Source: Prevotellaceae bacterium (GTDB lineage Bacteria; Bacteroidota; Bacteroidia; Bacteroidales; Bacteroidaceae). From it: a DNA stretch of 64,000 nucleotides. Within the stretch, counting starts at the first letter, position 1; each line of letters begins with the position of its first letter. Made by a program: the position numbers and the translations under genes. Of this stretch, positions 43,735 to 52,770 are shown piece by piece. The DNA lies in contig JABZKU010000002.1 in NCBI GenBank assembly GCA_015257125.1, forward strand, positions 1-64,000, in the 5' to 3' direction. Under the pieces are notes generated by a model, which did no database searches, was not told the origin of the DNA, and saw nothing but the letters and a program-made list of their open reading frames with translations.

Positions 43735-44217
43735 ATGTCAGCAAAGCTCCGCACCCTCCGTCGTCAAGTGGCTCTGGCTTGGATACTTCTCCTCGCCCTA
43801 CTGCCACAAATCGTGGTGAAGTCTCTTCACTACCACGACAGTGTGCCGACTTGCTCCACGCTCCGCGCCGATGCGCAAGCCGCGGCCGCGGTCTGTGCCG
43901 ACTGCCTGCGTGAAGCCGCGGCACAAGCGGTACAACAAGGACGCTTTGCCACTGCCCCCACAGCCAAGTGGCCGGAAGGCATCGGCAAAAAAGCCTCTCG
44001 GTGTCACCACCACAACGACTCCAAGGGACAAAATCCGGCGAGTGCCCATCGAAATTGCAGCATTTGCCATTTCGTCCCCTCGCCCTGCACCGCCCCCACG
44101 GTTACCCAGTTTTGTTTTTTCGTTTCCACACCGGAAACTCCCTTTGTTTTTGATAGTCCCTCGGACTATCACACGGTGACGGAACGCGCAGCGATGCGTG
44201 GCCCGCCCCTCGTTTAG
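43735..44217 (+). CDS. Exported His/Cys-rich protein, probable metal binder
   Basis: 160-aa protein. A basic N-terminus and hydrophobic segment about 12-29 (VALAWILLLALLPQIVV) would export or anchor it. The remainder is rich in metal ligands: H32 and H34 in LHYHD, C54-x-x-C57, C90 followed by three His, C108-x-x-C111-H112 in NCSICHFV, and C118. Such HxH plus CxxCH proteins precede TonB-dependent receptors in other Bacteroidota and recall DUF2946-like metal proteins; the family match is by pattern only. Starting at ATG 43735, immediately behind the promoter, excludes the longer in-frame extension that would begin before the promoter. Heads the metal-uptake operon. Confidence 0.7.
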   Translation: MSAKLRTLRRQVALAWILLLALLPQIVVKSLHYHDSVPTCSTLRADAQAAAAVCADCLREAAAQAVQQGRFATAPTAKWPEGIGKKASRCHHHNDSKGQNPASAHRNCSICHFVPSPCTAPTVTQFCFFVSTPETPFVFDSPSDYHTVTERAAMRGPPLV

Positions 44218-44838
44218 TTTTTTCCTCCCTTTTCTTTTCAGCGTTCGCCCGTAGGGCAGCGGTTAGCCGTCGCGGTGTTACCACACCTCGTCATTCTCTT
44301 GTAGGCTCACCGCCACTTGGCCATTCCACACCGCTCTTTTCGGCGCACCGATGCCTTCTCGCCGTCACTTTTCTGCGATGAATTGGCGGTTTTTCTCCGT
44401 TTCTCGCCCCTTTCTCGCCCTCTCGGAGCGCACAGTGGGCATTCGCCGAACGGTAGATACGCCATTTCTGTCGATTGCCGTGGTGCAGCTTCGCCAACGG
44501 CCTATCTGTTCGGCGATTTCACACGCGTCAAAGGGCGATTTCGGCACAAAAAGGCTGATTTCATCGTCCTTTCAGCGAAAACAGCGCGGAAAACGCCTTT
44601 TGCACCCTGTGTTGCGCCTGCCTTTCCCTCGTCCATGCGCCGGTAATGGGCGTTTGCCGTCGAAAAAGCGCCGCTCCCCGCTTATTGGCTCCCCTTCGGC
44701 CGCTACAGTTCCAGGTGTAAACTTCCCTTCTTGGCGCACAGCGCCGCCGCCCCCTCTCCTTGCGAACGCCCTTTCCCTTTGCCCCGCTGCGCCCCCGCGC
44801 TTGCGGAGCCTTTCGCCTATCGTATTTTCCCTACTTTC
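44218..44838. other. 620-bp gap inside the TonB-receptor operon
   Basis: No recognisable gene, riboswitch box or terminator with T-run. A T-rich patch follows the upstream stop, and A/T-tract words resembling the dispersed repeat occur near 44380-44600. The overlapping plus-strand frames are compositionally odd and lack any family feature. Confidence 0.45.
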
Positions 44839-47169
44839 ATGTCCAAACTTCTTTTCCCCGGCCTGCTGCTCAGTGCGGCTGTGGTGGTTCCCGCCACTTT
44901 ACGCGCCGCCGAACCTCAACCCGTCGGCACACCGCGTCTGCTCATCACCGATCGCGACACCGGGCTCCCCATTTCGGGCGCCGTGGTGCGCCACAGCGGA
45001 CACATCTGGCGCTCTGACGAGGCCGGTTTGCTCCTCCTCAACGAAAATGCCCTCGGCGGCGACAGTCTCACCGTGAGTGCGGTGGGCTATGTCGACCGCC
45101 ACATCGCCACCGACGAGGTGCGCAGCCACCGCCCCCTGCGCGTGGCGCTCAGCGCGCTCACCAATCGGCTCAACGAGGCCGTGGTGCAGACCGGACGCAT
45201 CGTCCACTCGAGCAATACCGCCACGCAAACGCTCTCGGCGGCCGAGGTGCAGAAAAATCTCGGTAGTTCCTTTGCCTCCACCCTCGAACAAATCAAAGGA
45301 ATGAGCATGGTGCAAACCGGCGCCACCATCGCCAAACCAGTGTTGCACGGCATGTATGGCACGCGCCTGCTCATCATGAACAACGGTGTGCGCCAACAGG
45401 GACAACAATGGGGTGTGGATCACGCGCCCGAACTGGATGCCAACAACGCCGGCCGCATCAATGTGGTGAAAGGGGCGGAGGCCGTGCGCTATGGTGCCGA
45501 AGCTCTCGGCGGTGTCATCCTGCTCGACAGCAAAGCCCTCCCTTATATGCGTTCGCAGCCCGAAGGCAATGTCTCGGCACTCTACGGCAGCAACGGCCGA
45601 CGCCTCGCCCTGACGGGATCGGCCGACGCCGGTTTGCCCTTTGCGGGCGGCCGTGCGGCGTGGCGTGTGCAAGGCACTTATGTGAACGGCGGCGATCGCT
45701 CCACGGCACGCTATCTGCTCAACAACACCGGCCTGCGCGAAGCCAACGGTTCTGCGGCTTTCGGCTGGAAACGCGACCGCTTTGAGGTCGATGCCTTCTA
45801 CAGTCTATTCTCTACCCGCATCGGCGTGCTGTTTAGTGCGCAGATGGGCGACGAACAACTGCTGCGCGAGCGCATTCGCCTCGGTCGTCCGACAGAATTC
45901 TACCCCTGGACGCGCCAAATCGACTACCCCTACCAGAAAGTGGTGCACCAAGTGGCCAAACTCCACACGCGCTACGCTCTTCCCTCGGGCGGCACGCTCG
46001 AATGGCAGGCCGCCTATCAACACGACGACCGCCGGGAATTCAACCAGCGCCGCAACTTCCGCTCACACGTGCCTACCCTCGATTTGCAGTTGGAGAGTTT
46101 CCAAACCGACGGCCGCTGGCAACAGTCGTATGCCGACCACTGGACGACGGAAGCCGGCCTGTTCTATGCCAATGTCAAGAACACCAACACACCCGGCACG
46201 GGCGTTGTGCCGATCATCCCCAACTATGTGCAGCAAAATGCCGGTGTCTTCGCCATTCAGAAGTATTCCGGTCACGAATGGGGCGCAGAAGCGGGCGCAC
46301 GCCTCGACCATCAGCGACTCAACGCGCGCGGTATCGATCTTTACGGCCGTCCTTACGGAAAACTCGACCATTATAATAATGTCACCTACACCCTCGGTGC
46401 GCATGCCCACGTCTTACCGGGACTCGACGTGCTGACTAATGTGGGATCAGCCTGGCGCGCACCGCACGTCCACGAGTTGTACAGCAACGGCGTGGAGCAT
46501 TCGAGCGGACTCTTCGCACGCGGCGATGCCGGCTTGCGTCCCGAAGTGAGCACAAAGTGGGTTTCGTCGCTGCGCTTCTCGCGTCCGCACTTCTCGGCCT
46601 CCATTGATGGCTATGTGCAGTGGATTCAAAACTACATCTTCGACGCGCCCACTTCAGAAGTCATCACAATGGTGTCGGGCGCTTACCCCGTTTTCCAATA
46701 TCGTGCCACTGATGCGTTCTTCCGCGGTGTCGATGCCGAAGCCAAGTGGCAGGTTTTGCCGCGTTTGACGGTAGAAGGCGGTGCGGCGTGGGTGCGCGCC
46801 GACGATCGCACGAAGCACAAGCCGCTCCCCTTCATCCCTTCGTTCCGACTCTCGGACGCGGTGACGCTAAGACTCGGCAGCGTGGCGCACTTGCACGACC
46901 TCTATGTGAAGGCCTCCCACAAATATGTGGCGAAACAAACGCACTTCGATCCCGCCACCGACTTGATCGACTTCACCCCAGCAGCCTATCATCTCTTCGG
47001 CGCGGAAGCCGGCGTGAATTGGGTGCTGCCCGACGGACGAAAAATCAAGTTCCTGCTCACGGCCGACAATCTTTTCTACCGCGAATACCGCGAATATACC
47101 AACCGCTTCCGCTATTACGCGCACGACCTGGGTCGTGATGTGCGTTTTATGCTCACTTGGGAGTTTTAA
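44839..47169 (+). CDS. TonB-dependent outer-membrane receptor, ZnuD/metal type by context
   Basis: 776-aa receptor. Signal peptide about 1-24; a carboxypeptidase-regulatory-like N-terminal domain about 30-110 (PRLLITDRDTGLPISGAVV); plug domain about 120-230 (LEQIKGMSMVQTGATIAKPV, INVVKGAEAVRYGAEALGGV); then a 22-strand barrel ending in the aromatic terminus VRFMLTWEF. The barrel string HVHELYSNGVEHSSGLFARG resembles the ELxSNGxHxxTGxFExGD segment of zinc-type receptors. ATG 44839 opens the signal peptide. It lies between a His/Cys-rich exported protein and two His-motif lipoproteins, so the substrate is probably a transition metal or metal complex; zinc is a guess. Confidence 0.88.
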   Translation: MSKLLFPGLLLSAAVVVPATLRAAEPQPVGTPRLLITDRDTGLPISGAVVRHSGHIWRSDEAGLLLLNENALGGDSLTVSAVGYVDRHIATDEVRSHRPLRVALSALTNRLNEAVVQTGRIVHSSNTATQTLSAAEVQKNLGSSFASTLEQIKGMSMVQTGATIAKPVLHGMYGTRLLIMNNGVRQQGQQWGVDHAPELDANNAGRINVVKGAEAVRYGAEALGGVILLDSKALPYMRSQPEGNVSALYGSNGRRLALTGSADAGLPFAGGRAAWRVQGTYVNGGDRSTARYLLNNTGLREANGSAAFGWKRDRFEVDAFYSLFSTRIGVLFSAQMGDEQLLRERIRLGRPTEFYPWTRQIDYPYQKVVHQVAKLHTRYALPSGGTLEWQAAYQHDDRREFNQRRNFRSHVPTLDLQLESFQTDGRWQQSYADHWTTEAGLFYANVKNTNTPGTGVVPIIPNYVQQNAGVFAIQKYSGHEWGAEAGARLDHQRLNARGIDLYGRPYGKLDHYNNVTYTLGAHAHVLPGLDVLTNVGSAWRAPHVHELYSNGVEHSSGLFARGDAGLRPEVSTKWVSSLRFSRPHFSASIDGYVQWIQNYIFDAPTSEVITMVSGAYPVFQYRATDAFFRGVDAEAKWQVLPRLTVEGGAAWVRADDRTKHKPLPFIPSFRLSDAVTLRLGSVAHLHDLYVKASHKYVAKQTHFDPATDLIDFTPAAYHLFGAEAGVNWVLPDGRKIKFLLTADNLFYREYREYTNRFRYYAHDLGRDVRFMLTWEF

Positions 47170-47240
47170 GTTTCGGGCTCAGCCCCTTCATCTGTAGGGT
47201 TTGTGCCTAAAAACCACCATTTCATCGATCTTATTGCGCT

Positions 47241-47993
47241 ATGCGAATTGCTTATTCCCTCCTCTTTTCCCTCGTCCTCGGCAGCGCCGGCCTGCTTCTC
47301 GCGGCCTGCTCGCTCGAACCCGAAGCGCCGGTGGACGAACGCCGCAGCAAAGACCACGGCGACCCCACTCGCGTAGAACTCACCCTGCGCCACGGCGCGT
47401 GGGACGGCACGATTTTCACCCCCGATGCGGGCGAAACGGCCGACACACGCGAACAAACCATCACCTATGCCCTGCAACCCGAATTGGGCTGGGCACCCTT
47501 GGCCGGTACGCCTGCGGGTTTCGTCGTGCGACGCGCCGAAGGGGCGCAACATGCCTACGAGTTGCGCATCCGCTACTTCGATTTGGCCGGCGAAGACATC
47601 ACCCGCCAATTCATCGACAACGGACAAGACAAAATTCACCAGCACTTTTTCATCCCCGATGCCGTCTTCACGCCCGACAGCGTGGCGCGCCAAGACGAAC
47701 AGCGCAGCGATCGCGTCTACCACTACACCTATGCCGACACCACGCCCTGGTATGACGAGCTTTCCACCCCCGGCACGAAACTAACGGGCGATGTCAACCC
47801 GATAGGCTTCAAGGGCATTTTCCAATTCAAGGAGGCGCGCGACCTGCACATCTACATTCGCCTGATGCACGCCCGCATTTCGAAATTCAACAAGCGCGAT
47901 CACCGCCTTTCGCCCTTCTATGCGCCCACCCCGGGGCAGTTACAAGAAGACGCGTGGGACATCGCTATGCGCTTCCCCGTGAAAAGCCGATAA
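47241..47993 (+). CDS. Lipoprotein with HQHFF motif, paralogue 1
   Basis: 250-aa predicted lipoprotein: signal peptide with lipobox LLAAC, C23. It shares with the next gene the strings IRYFDLAGEDIT, then about ten residues later IHQHFFIPD (H133, H135), NPIGFKGIFQFKEAR and SPFYAPTPGQL. These conserved blocks define a common fold of unknown type; the paired histidines suggest metal or haem binding. It lies 71 bp after the TonB receptor. Probably a surface or periplasmic partner of the receptor, comparable in logic to HmuY with HmuR, but not homologous as far as can be seen. Confidence 0.75.
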   Translation: MRIAYSLLFSLVLGSAGLLLAACSLEPEAPVDERRSKDHGDPTRVELTLRHGAWDGTIFTPDAGETADTREQTITYALQPELGWAPLAGTPAGFVVRRAEGAQHAYELRIRYFDLAGEDITRQFIDNGQDKIHQHFFIPDAVFTPDSVARQDEQRSDRVYHYTYADTTPWYDELSTPGTKLTGDVNPIGFKGIFQFKEARDLHIYIRLMHARISKFNKRDHRLSPFYAPTPGQLQEDAWDIAMRFPVKSR

Positions 47994-48077
47994 AACCGAC
48001 CCTCGCGCCACGAAATCCCGATTTCATCGCGCGTTCCCTCATCACTACTCTAATCCTTCATTTCAATTTTCAGCCCT

Positions 48078-49109
48078 ATGATTCGTAAAATCTTTGGCGT
48101 GCTCCTGCTCGCCGCCACCGCTTTCGCCTTCGGCGCCTGCGACAAGGAAAACAACGAAAAACCAACTCCCCAACCCGCTCCCGAAGCCCACAACGGCGAA
48201 GAAGCCGAGCCCGTGCGCGCCGAACTCATCCTCGCCGGCGGACACTTTCACGGCGTGGCTTTCCACCAAGACGCCGACGCGAAAGGCATCACTTACAAGA
48301 AAGCCGTGCAGCACCTCACCTTTGTGCGCAAAGGCGACGCGTGGGAAATCGAAAAAGGCAGTGCCGAAGCCTTCCGCGTGCTGAGTTCCAAACAATATCT
48401 CTATCCCTACGGCCTTTGGATCAAGTATTACGATGCGAAAGGCCAAGACATCACCGCCACCATCGCAGCCAACGGCGAAAGCCGCACGCACCAGCACTTT
48501 TTTGTGCCGGCCGACGTGAAGCCCACCTTCGACGGCAAGGCCGAAAAAGACGATCAAATCGCCGATTCGCTCCTCAACTATGTCTATATGGACACCAATC
48601 CCACCGACGGTATTCTGAAATCGACCACCGACAAGGCAACGGGCAAAACGATTCCCGCGGCGAAACTCACCGGCTCAAAGGTGATCGGACAAAATGCTCT
48701 CGGCGACATTTTCGAGCCGCTCAATCCCATCGGCATGAAGGGCTTCTTCCAGTTTAAGAAGCCGCGCAAATCGTTCGTTCTCACCGTGACGCTCTTCCAT
48801 TTCGACGGCGATGCGAAATTCCCGGGCGGCAAACCTTCGCCTTTCTTCGCCCCCACAGCCGGACAGTTGGCCACGGCTCACCGCGAAGTGGTGCTCCGCG
48901 TGCCGTTTGTCGTCTATGCCTCGCGCGAAGAAACGGGCGATTGGGAAACCCTCGACGCAGTGCCCTACGCGAAACTCCGCCCGACTGAACAGCGCTTGGT
49001 GCTTTCCACCGCTCGCGCCTACGGCATCTCCGAAGAACTGGCCACGACCGACTGGTTCGCCCATATTCTCGGCGAAGTGGACAAGGAGAGCGGCGCGCTC
49101 TGGTTCTGA
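48078..49109 (+). CDS. Lipoprotein with HQHFF motif, paralogue 2
   Basis: 343-aa predicted lipoprotein: lipobox AFGAC, C21, then a short Pro-rich spacer. It has GGHFHGVAFH (H56, H58, H63), IKYYDAKGQDIT, RTHQHFFVPAD (H138, H140), NPIGMKGFFQFKKPR and SPFFAPTAGQL, the same blocks as the upstream paralogue, plus about 90 extra C-terminal residues. Last gene of the operon, 84 bp after paralogue 1; the transcript probably ends at 49290-49330. Metal binding is inferred from the repeated His pairs and the operon. Confidence 0.75.
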   Translation: MIRKIFGVLLLAATAFAFGACDKENNEKPTPQPAPEAHNGEEAEPVRAELILAGGHFHGVAFHQDADAKGITYKKAVQHLTFVRKGDAWEIEKGSAEAFRVLSSKQYLYPYGLWIKYYDAKGQDITATIAANGESRTHQHFFVPADVKPTFDGKAEKDDQIADSLLNYVYMDTNPTDGILKSTTDKATGKTIPAAKLTGSKVIGQNALGDIFEPLNPIGMKGFFQFKKPRKSFVLTVTLFHFDGDAKFPGGKPSPFFAPTAGQLATAHREVVLRVPFVVYASREETGDWETLDAVPYAKLRPTEQRLVLSTARAYGISEELATTDWFAHILGEVDKESGALWF

Positions 49110-49240
49110 TTTTCTTTTGGACTGCGCCACTGCATGCTTTGCCCTCCCCCTTCCTCCCCGATAAAACCACTCATTTTGTCGAAAGAAGCCGGAGAATCGC
49201 CCGATTCATCGGTGGGGTGCCGACACGTTGCCCGCTTACG

Positions 49241-49305
49241 CACCAAAGTGCACCGGTTTTCGCGAAGCGTCAGGAACTTTTCTCAGAAACACCGCACGTT
49301 TTTTC
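49241..49305. repeat. Phased 21-22 bp intergenic repeat, locus H
   Basis: Three units: ACCAAAGTGCACCGGTTTTC, CGAAGCGTCAGGAACTTTTC and AGAAACACCGCACGTTTTTT. The last unit forms the left arm of the terminator. Confidence 0.5.
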
Positions 49306-49330
49306 CGAAACGTGCGGTGCTTTTGTTTTT
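49290..49330 (+). terminator. Terminator of the TonB-receptor operon
   Basis: Perfect 12-bp stem CACCGCACGTTT (49290-49301) with 49308-49319, then CTTTTGTTTTT. Confidence 0.88.
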
Positions 49331-49365
49331 CGGGGCGGACGCGACTGACGAAAAGCCCCTAAATG

Positions 49366-49397
49366 TTTGTCTTTCTGCCAACAAACGTGTAAATTTG
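49366..49397 (+). promoter_or_regulatory. Promoter of dapB-lepB-wbqC
   Basis: TTTG (49366-49369), 20-bp spacer, TAAATTTG (49390-49397) and C, a full consensus match 22 bp before the dapB ATG. Confidence 0.8.
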
Positions 49398-49419
49398 CTC
49401 ATCAGTAAACTCCTCTCTT

Positions 49420-50175
49420 ATGAAAATAGCACTCATCGGATACGGCAAGATGGGCAAAATGATCGAATCCATCGCGAAATCGCGCGGACACGAGATCGTG
49501 GCCATCATCGATGTCGACAACCGCGTCGACTTTGACACCGACGCTTTCCGCTCGGCGGAGGTGGCCATCGAATTTACGACTCCCACCTCGGCCTACGACA
49601 ACTACCGACAAGCCTGGGCACAGGGCGTAAAGGTCGTGAGCGGATCGACCGGTTGGCTCGCACAGCACGAAGCCGACGTGCGCCGCGCCTGCACCGTCGA
49701 GGGGCACACGCTCTTTTGGGCTTCGAACTTCTCGCTCGGCGTGGCCATCTTCTCGGCCGTGAACAAATACTTGGCACAGATTATGAATGCCTATCCCGAC
49801 TACGAGGTTTCGATGGAAGAGACGCACCACGTGCACAAACTCGACGCGCCTTCGGGCACCGCCATCACGCTGGCCGAGCAAATCGTGGAACGATTGGATC
49901 GGAAAACGGCGTGGGTGAAAGGCGAGGTGCACGAAGCCGACGGCTCCGTCACGGGCAGTCGCGCCAACACGCCCGACACGTTGCGCATCGACGCAGTGCG
50001 CCGCGATGAGGTGCCGGGCATCCACTCGGTGACCTACACTTCGGAGGCCGACAGCATCACCATCACCCACGATGCCCACTCGCGCCGCGGATTTGCCCTC
50101 GGGGCGGTGCTCGCGGCCGAATACACCGCAAAGCACACCGGTCTGCTTTCGACCGACGACCTTTTCGATTTCTAA
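49420..50175 (+). CDS. dapB: 4-Hydroxy-tetrahydrodipicolinate reductase
   Basis: 251-aa NAD(P)H enzyme of the lysine/diaminopimelate pathway. N-terminal dinucleotide motif IGYGKMGKMIE (in place of the usual GAxGRMG), and the signature EETHHVHKLDAPSGTA with the catalytic His-His pair and Lys; substrate loop SGTAITLAEQIVE. Supplies meso-diaminopimelate to the MurE encoded at 59.5 kb. First gene of a dapB-lepB-wbqC set that is conserved in Bacteroidales. Confidence 0.96.
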   Translation: MKIALIGYGKMGKMIESIAKSRGHEIVAIIDVDNRVDFDTDAFRSAEVAIEFTTPTSAYDNYRQAWAQGVKVVSGSTGWLAQHEADVRRACTVEGHTLFWASNFSLGVAIFSAVNKYLAQIMNAYPDYEVSMEETHHVHKLDAPSGTAITLAEQIVERLDRKTAWVKGEVHEADGSVTGSRANTPDTLRIDAVRRDEVPGIHSVTYTSEADSITITHDAHSRRGFALGAVLAAEYTAKHTGLLSTDDLFDF

Positions 50176-50323
50176 GTAACTCCCGTTTATCGGCCGGCCG
50201 AAGCGGAGTGTCCCCGCATCCGCTTGAAGCCGAAAACCGCCAAAATGGAGCGAACGACCGTAAAACGTGCGCTTTCATCGACAGCGGTTTGCCCCGAGAA
50301 CCCGAATATATCGATCAAATCTT

Positions 50324-51757
50324 ATGGATAAGAAGCCTAAAATCACCACTCGCCGGTGGCTCACGCTCGGCATCGTCCTCTCGCTCTATCTGCTCTTCCT
50401 CTATTGGGTGGAATCGTGGTGGGGATTGCTACTCGTGCCCTTCATCATTGATTTCTACACCACGCGTTTCATCAACTGGTATTGGTGGCGCGACTCGAAC
50501 AGCAGCGTGGTACGCGTGTTCATGGGGTGGGTCGACGCCATTGTCTTCGCTTTGGTGGCCATCTACTTCATCAATCTCTATTTCTTCCAGAATTTCGTCA
50601 TTCCCTCCTCGTCTTTGGAGAAAACCCTCTTGACGGGTGACTATCTGCTGGTATCGAAACTGAGCTACGGGCCGCGTATTCCGCAAACGCCCTTGACCAT
50701 GCCCCTCACCCAGCACAATCTGCCCCTGTGGTTGGGCGGCGGCAAGAGCTACCTCGAATGGCCGAAGTGGGACTACCGCCGTGTGAAAGGATTCGGGCAG
50801 GTGCAGACCGGCGACATCGTAGTTTTCAACTACCCTTCGGGCGATACGGTGGCTACGAACTTCCAAGCGCAGGATTACTATCAGTTGGTTTACTCCGCCG
50901 GTGCGGAGGCGCTCGGCGTCAATGAGCCTGCTGACTCGTTGCCTCCCGCCTTGCAGCGCGTGGCCTACAAAAAAATCTATGCCGTCGGGTGCAATTTACT
51001 CCGCAATAAGGAGTCGGGGGCCGGCGAGATCATCAGTCGCCCGGTCGATCGCCGCGAGAATTATGTGAAACGCTGCGTCGGCGGCCCGGGACAGACGCTG
51101 CAGATCAAAAACAACGTGATCTATCTCGACGGCAAGGCTCAAAAGCAGCCCAAAGACGTGCAGTTCAACTATCTCGTGCACTTCAATCAACCCCTGCCCA
51201 CCGATTTTTGCAAAGAAAACGGCATTACGGCCGAGGATATTGAGCGCAACGAGAGCGGCACGGTGACGATGCCGCTGACCGAAGACTTGCGCCGCAAACT
51301 GGAGCGCATGCCTGAGTTCTGCAGCAAGCCGGTAAAAGCACCGAGCTTCAACCAATGGCTCTTTCCCCTCAACCTGGCGAAGAAATGGACGGTATCGGAC
51401 TACGGCCCGCTGTGGATTCCGAAACGCGGCGCCACGGTACAGCTCACCTTGGCCAACTTGCCGATGTATGAACGCTGCATTGCCGTCTACGAGAACAATC
51501 GCCTCGAGGTGCGCGGCGAGCAAATCCTGATCAACGGCCGCCCTGCGAAGAGTTACACCTTCAAAATGAACTATTACTGGATGATGGGCGACAATCGCGA
51601 CAACTCGGCCGACTCGCGCTTCTGGGGTTTTGTGCCCGAAGACCACATCGTGGGCAAACCGCTGATGGTGTGGATTTCGCTCGATAAAGACTACGGCCTT
51701 CTCGACGGCAAAATTCGTTGGAACCGCTTCTTCAAGTGGGTGGCCAACATCCAATAA
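50324..51757 (+). CDS. lepB: Signal peptidase I
   Basis: 477-aa inner-membrane serine protease cleaving signal peptides. Two N-terminal membrane segments (about 12-42 and 66-90), catalytic Ser97 in FVIPSSSLEKTLLTGDYLLV, catalytic Lys in the RRENYVKRCVGGPGQTL block, and MMGDNRDNSADSRFWGFVPE at the C-terminal end. It is much longer than typical SPase I because of large insertions between the Ser and Lys boxes and before the GDNRDNS box, as seen in Bacteroidota. ATG 50324 is chosen since the preceding in-frame residues are basic and non-conserved. Processes the many exported proteins in this window. Confidence 0.95.
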   Translation: MDKKPKITTRRWLTLGIVLSLYLLFLYWVESWWGLLLVPFIIDFYTTRFINWYWWRDSNSSVVRVFMGWVDAIVFALVAIYFINLYFFQNFVIPSSSLEKTLLTGDYLLVSKLSYGPRIPQTPLTMPLTQHNLPLWLGGGKSYLEWPKWDYRRVKGFGQVQTGDIVVFNYPSGDTVATNFQAQDYYQLVYSAGAEALGVNEPADSLPPALQRVAYKKIYAVGCNLLRNKESGAGEIISRPVDRRENYVKRCVGGPGQTLQIKNNVIYLDGKAQKQPKDVQFNYLVHFNQPLPTDFCKENGITAEDIERNESGTVTMPLTEDLRRKLERMPEFCSKPVKAPSFNQWLFPLNLAKKWTVSDYGPLWIPKRGATVQLTLANLPMYERCIAVYENNRLEVRGEQILINGRPAKSYTFKMNYYWMMGDNRDNSADSRFWGFVPEDHIVGKPLMVWISLDKDYGLLDGKIRWNRFFKWVANIQ

Positions 51758-51911
51758 ACTCATACTTGGTGCGTTTCGGGTCTGCCCTCACGGGCGCTGT
51801 CGCACTCCGCCTTACTCTGCCGCCGCAGCTCCGCCACGTGCCGAGCGGCGGCGGTCGTTTTTCGTCGAATTCACCGCACACGCTGCGCTCCCTTCCCTCC
51901 CCTTTCGCACG

Positions 51912-52577
51912 ATGATTCATCTTCTTTCTTCGGCCTACCTCGGGCCTATCCATTATTATACGAAGCTTTTTGCTGGTTGTCCCGTGATCGAGGAGCGCTG
52001 TGACCACTATGTAAAGCAGACCTATCGCAACCGCTGCCTCATCGCCACGGCCGACGGTGTGCTCGCACTGACGGTGCCCGTGCAAGGACGTAGCAAAAGC
52101 GAGGGCGGCGACTCGAAAACGCCGATGCGCGAGATGCGCCTCTCGGAACACGGGCGCTGGCGCGAGATGCACCTCAACGCGCTGACGGCAGCTTACGACC
52201 GCACGCCGTATTTCGAGTATTATGTCGATGAATTCGCCGAAATCTATCGTACGCCCTTCGACCGCTTGGTCGATTTCAACGCGGCTTTTCAGCGTTTGGT
52301 GCTGCGTCTGCTCGACATCGAACCGCAATGGAGCGCCAACGAAGGGGAATATCTGCTCGCCGAGGCGATTCCCGGTTGCCGGGATTGGCGCGAAAAGATC
52401 CGCCCCAAGGTGTCGCCGGACTTTGACCCCACGTTTCGCCCGGTACCTTACTATCAGGTGTTTGCCGACCGCAATGGTTTTCTGCCGAACCTGAGTATTG
52501 TGGACTTGTTGTTCAACCTCGGCCCCGAAAGTCGGCTCATTTTGCGTGATTCCATCGTGGCCGGCTCCGAAAAGTAA
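51912..52577 (+). CDS. WbqC family protein
   Basis: 221-aa WbqC-like protein (a family linked to surface polysaccharide clusters, biochemical role undefined). Typical blocks: SSAYLGPIHYYTKL at the N-terminus, EHYVKQTYRNRC-type segment (here CDHYVKQTYRNRCLIATADG), LTVPVQGRSK, HLNALTAAYDRTPYFEYY and SIVDLLFNLGPES. The conserved order dapB-lepB-wbqC supports the call. Cytosolic, no signal. Confidence 0.88.
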   Translation: MIHLLSSAYLGPIHYYTKLFAGCPVIEERCDHYVKQTYRNRCLIATADGVLALTVPVQGRSKSEGGDSKTPMREMRLSEHGRWREMHLNALTAAYDRTPYFEYYVDEFAEIYRTPFDRLVDFNAAFQRLVLRLLDIEPQWSANEGEYLLAEAIPGCRDWREKIRPKVSPDFDPTFRPVPYYQVFADRNGFLPNLSIVDLLFNLGPESRLILRDSIVAGSEK

Positions 52578-52770
52578 GGTCGGCCTGCCCTCGGTGGTCG
52601 GTCATTAGTGCAAATACGGGGACGACAGTGCCAGCGTGGCGCACCGCCGTTGGCATGACGAGGAAGTCAAGGCCAAACAATCGAGCTGCGTTTTTCGTCG
52701 TTTGCGACAATGGGTGAATAGAAGGCTCAACCTAAAATGAGCCGTGAGTTTTTTTAAGAAGATAAGCGAT

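Larger units (their letters stand above)
49110..49419. other. Intergenic region before dapB
   Basis: Holds a phased-repeat array (49241-49305) running into the terminator (49290-49330), and the dapB promoter (49366-49397). No gene seen. Confidence 0.6.

Noticed and set aside
44351..45076. 241-codon plus-strand frame before and into the TonB receptor
   Set aside because: It overlaps the receptor's signal-peptide region in another frame and is Arg/Ser/Pro-rich without any motif.
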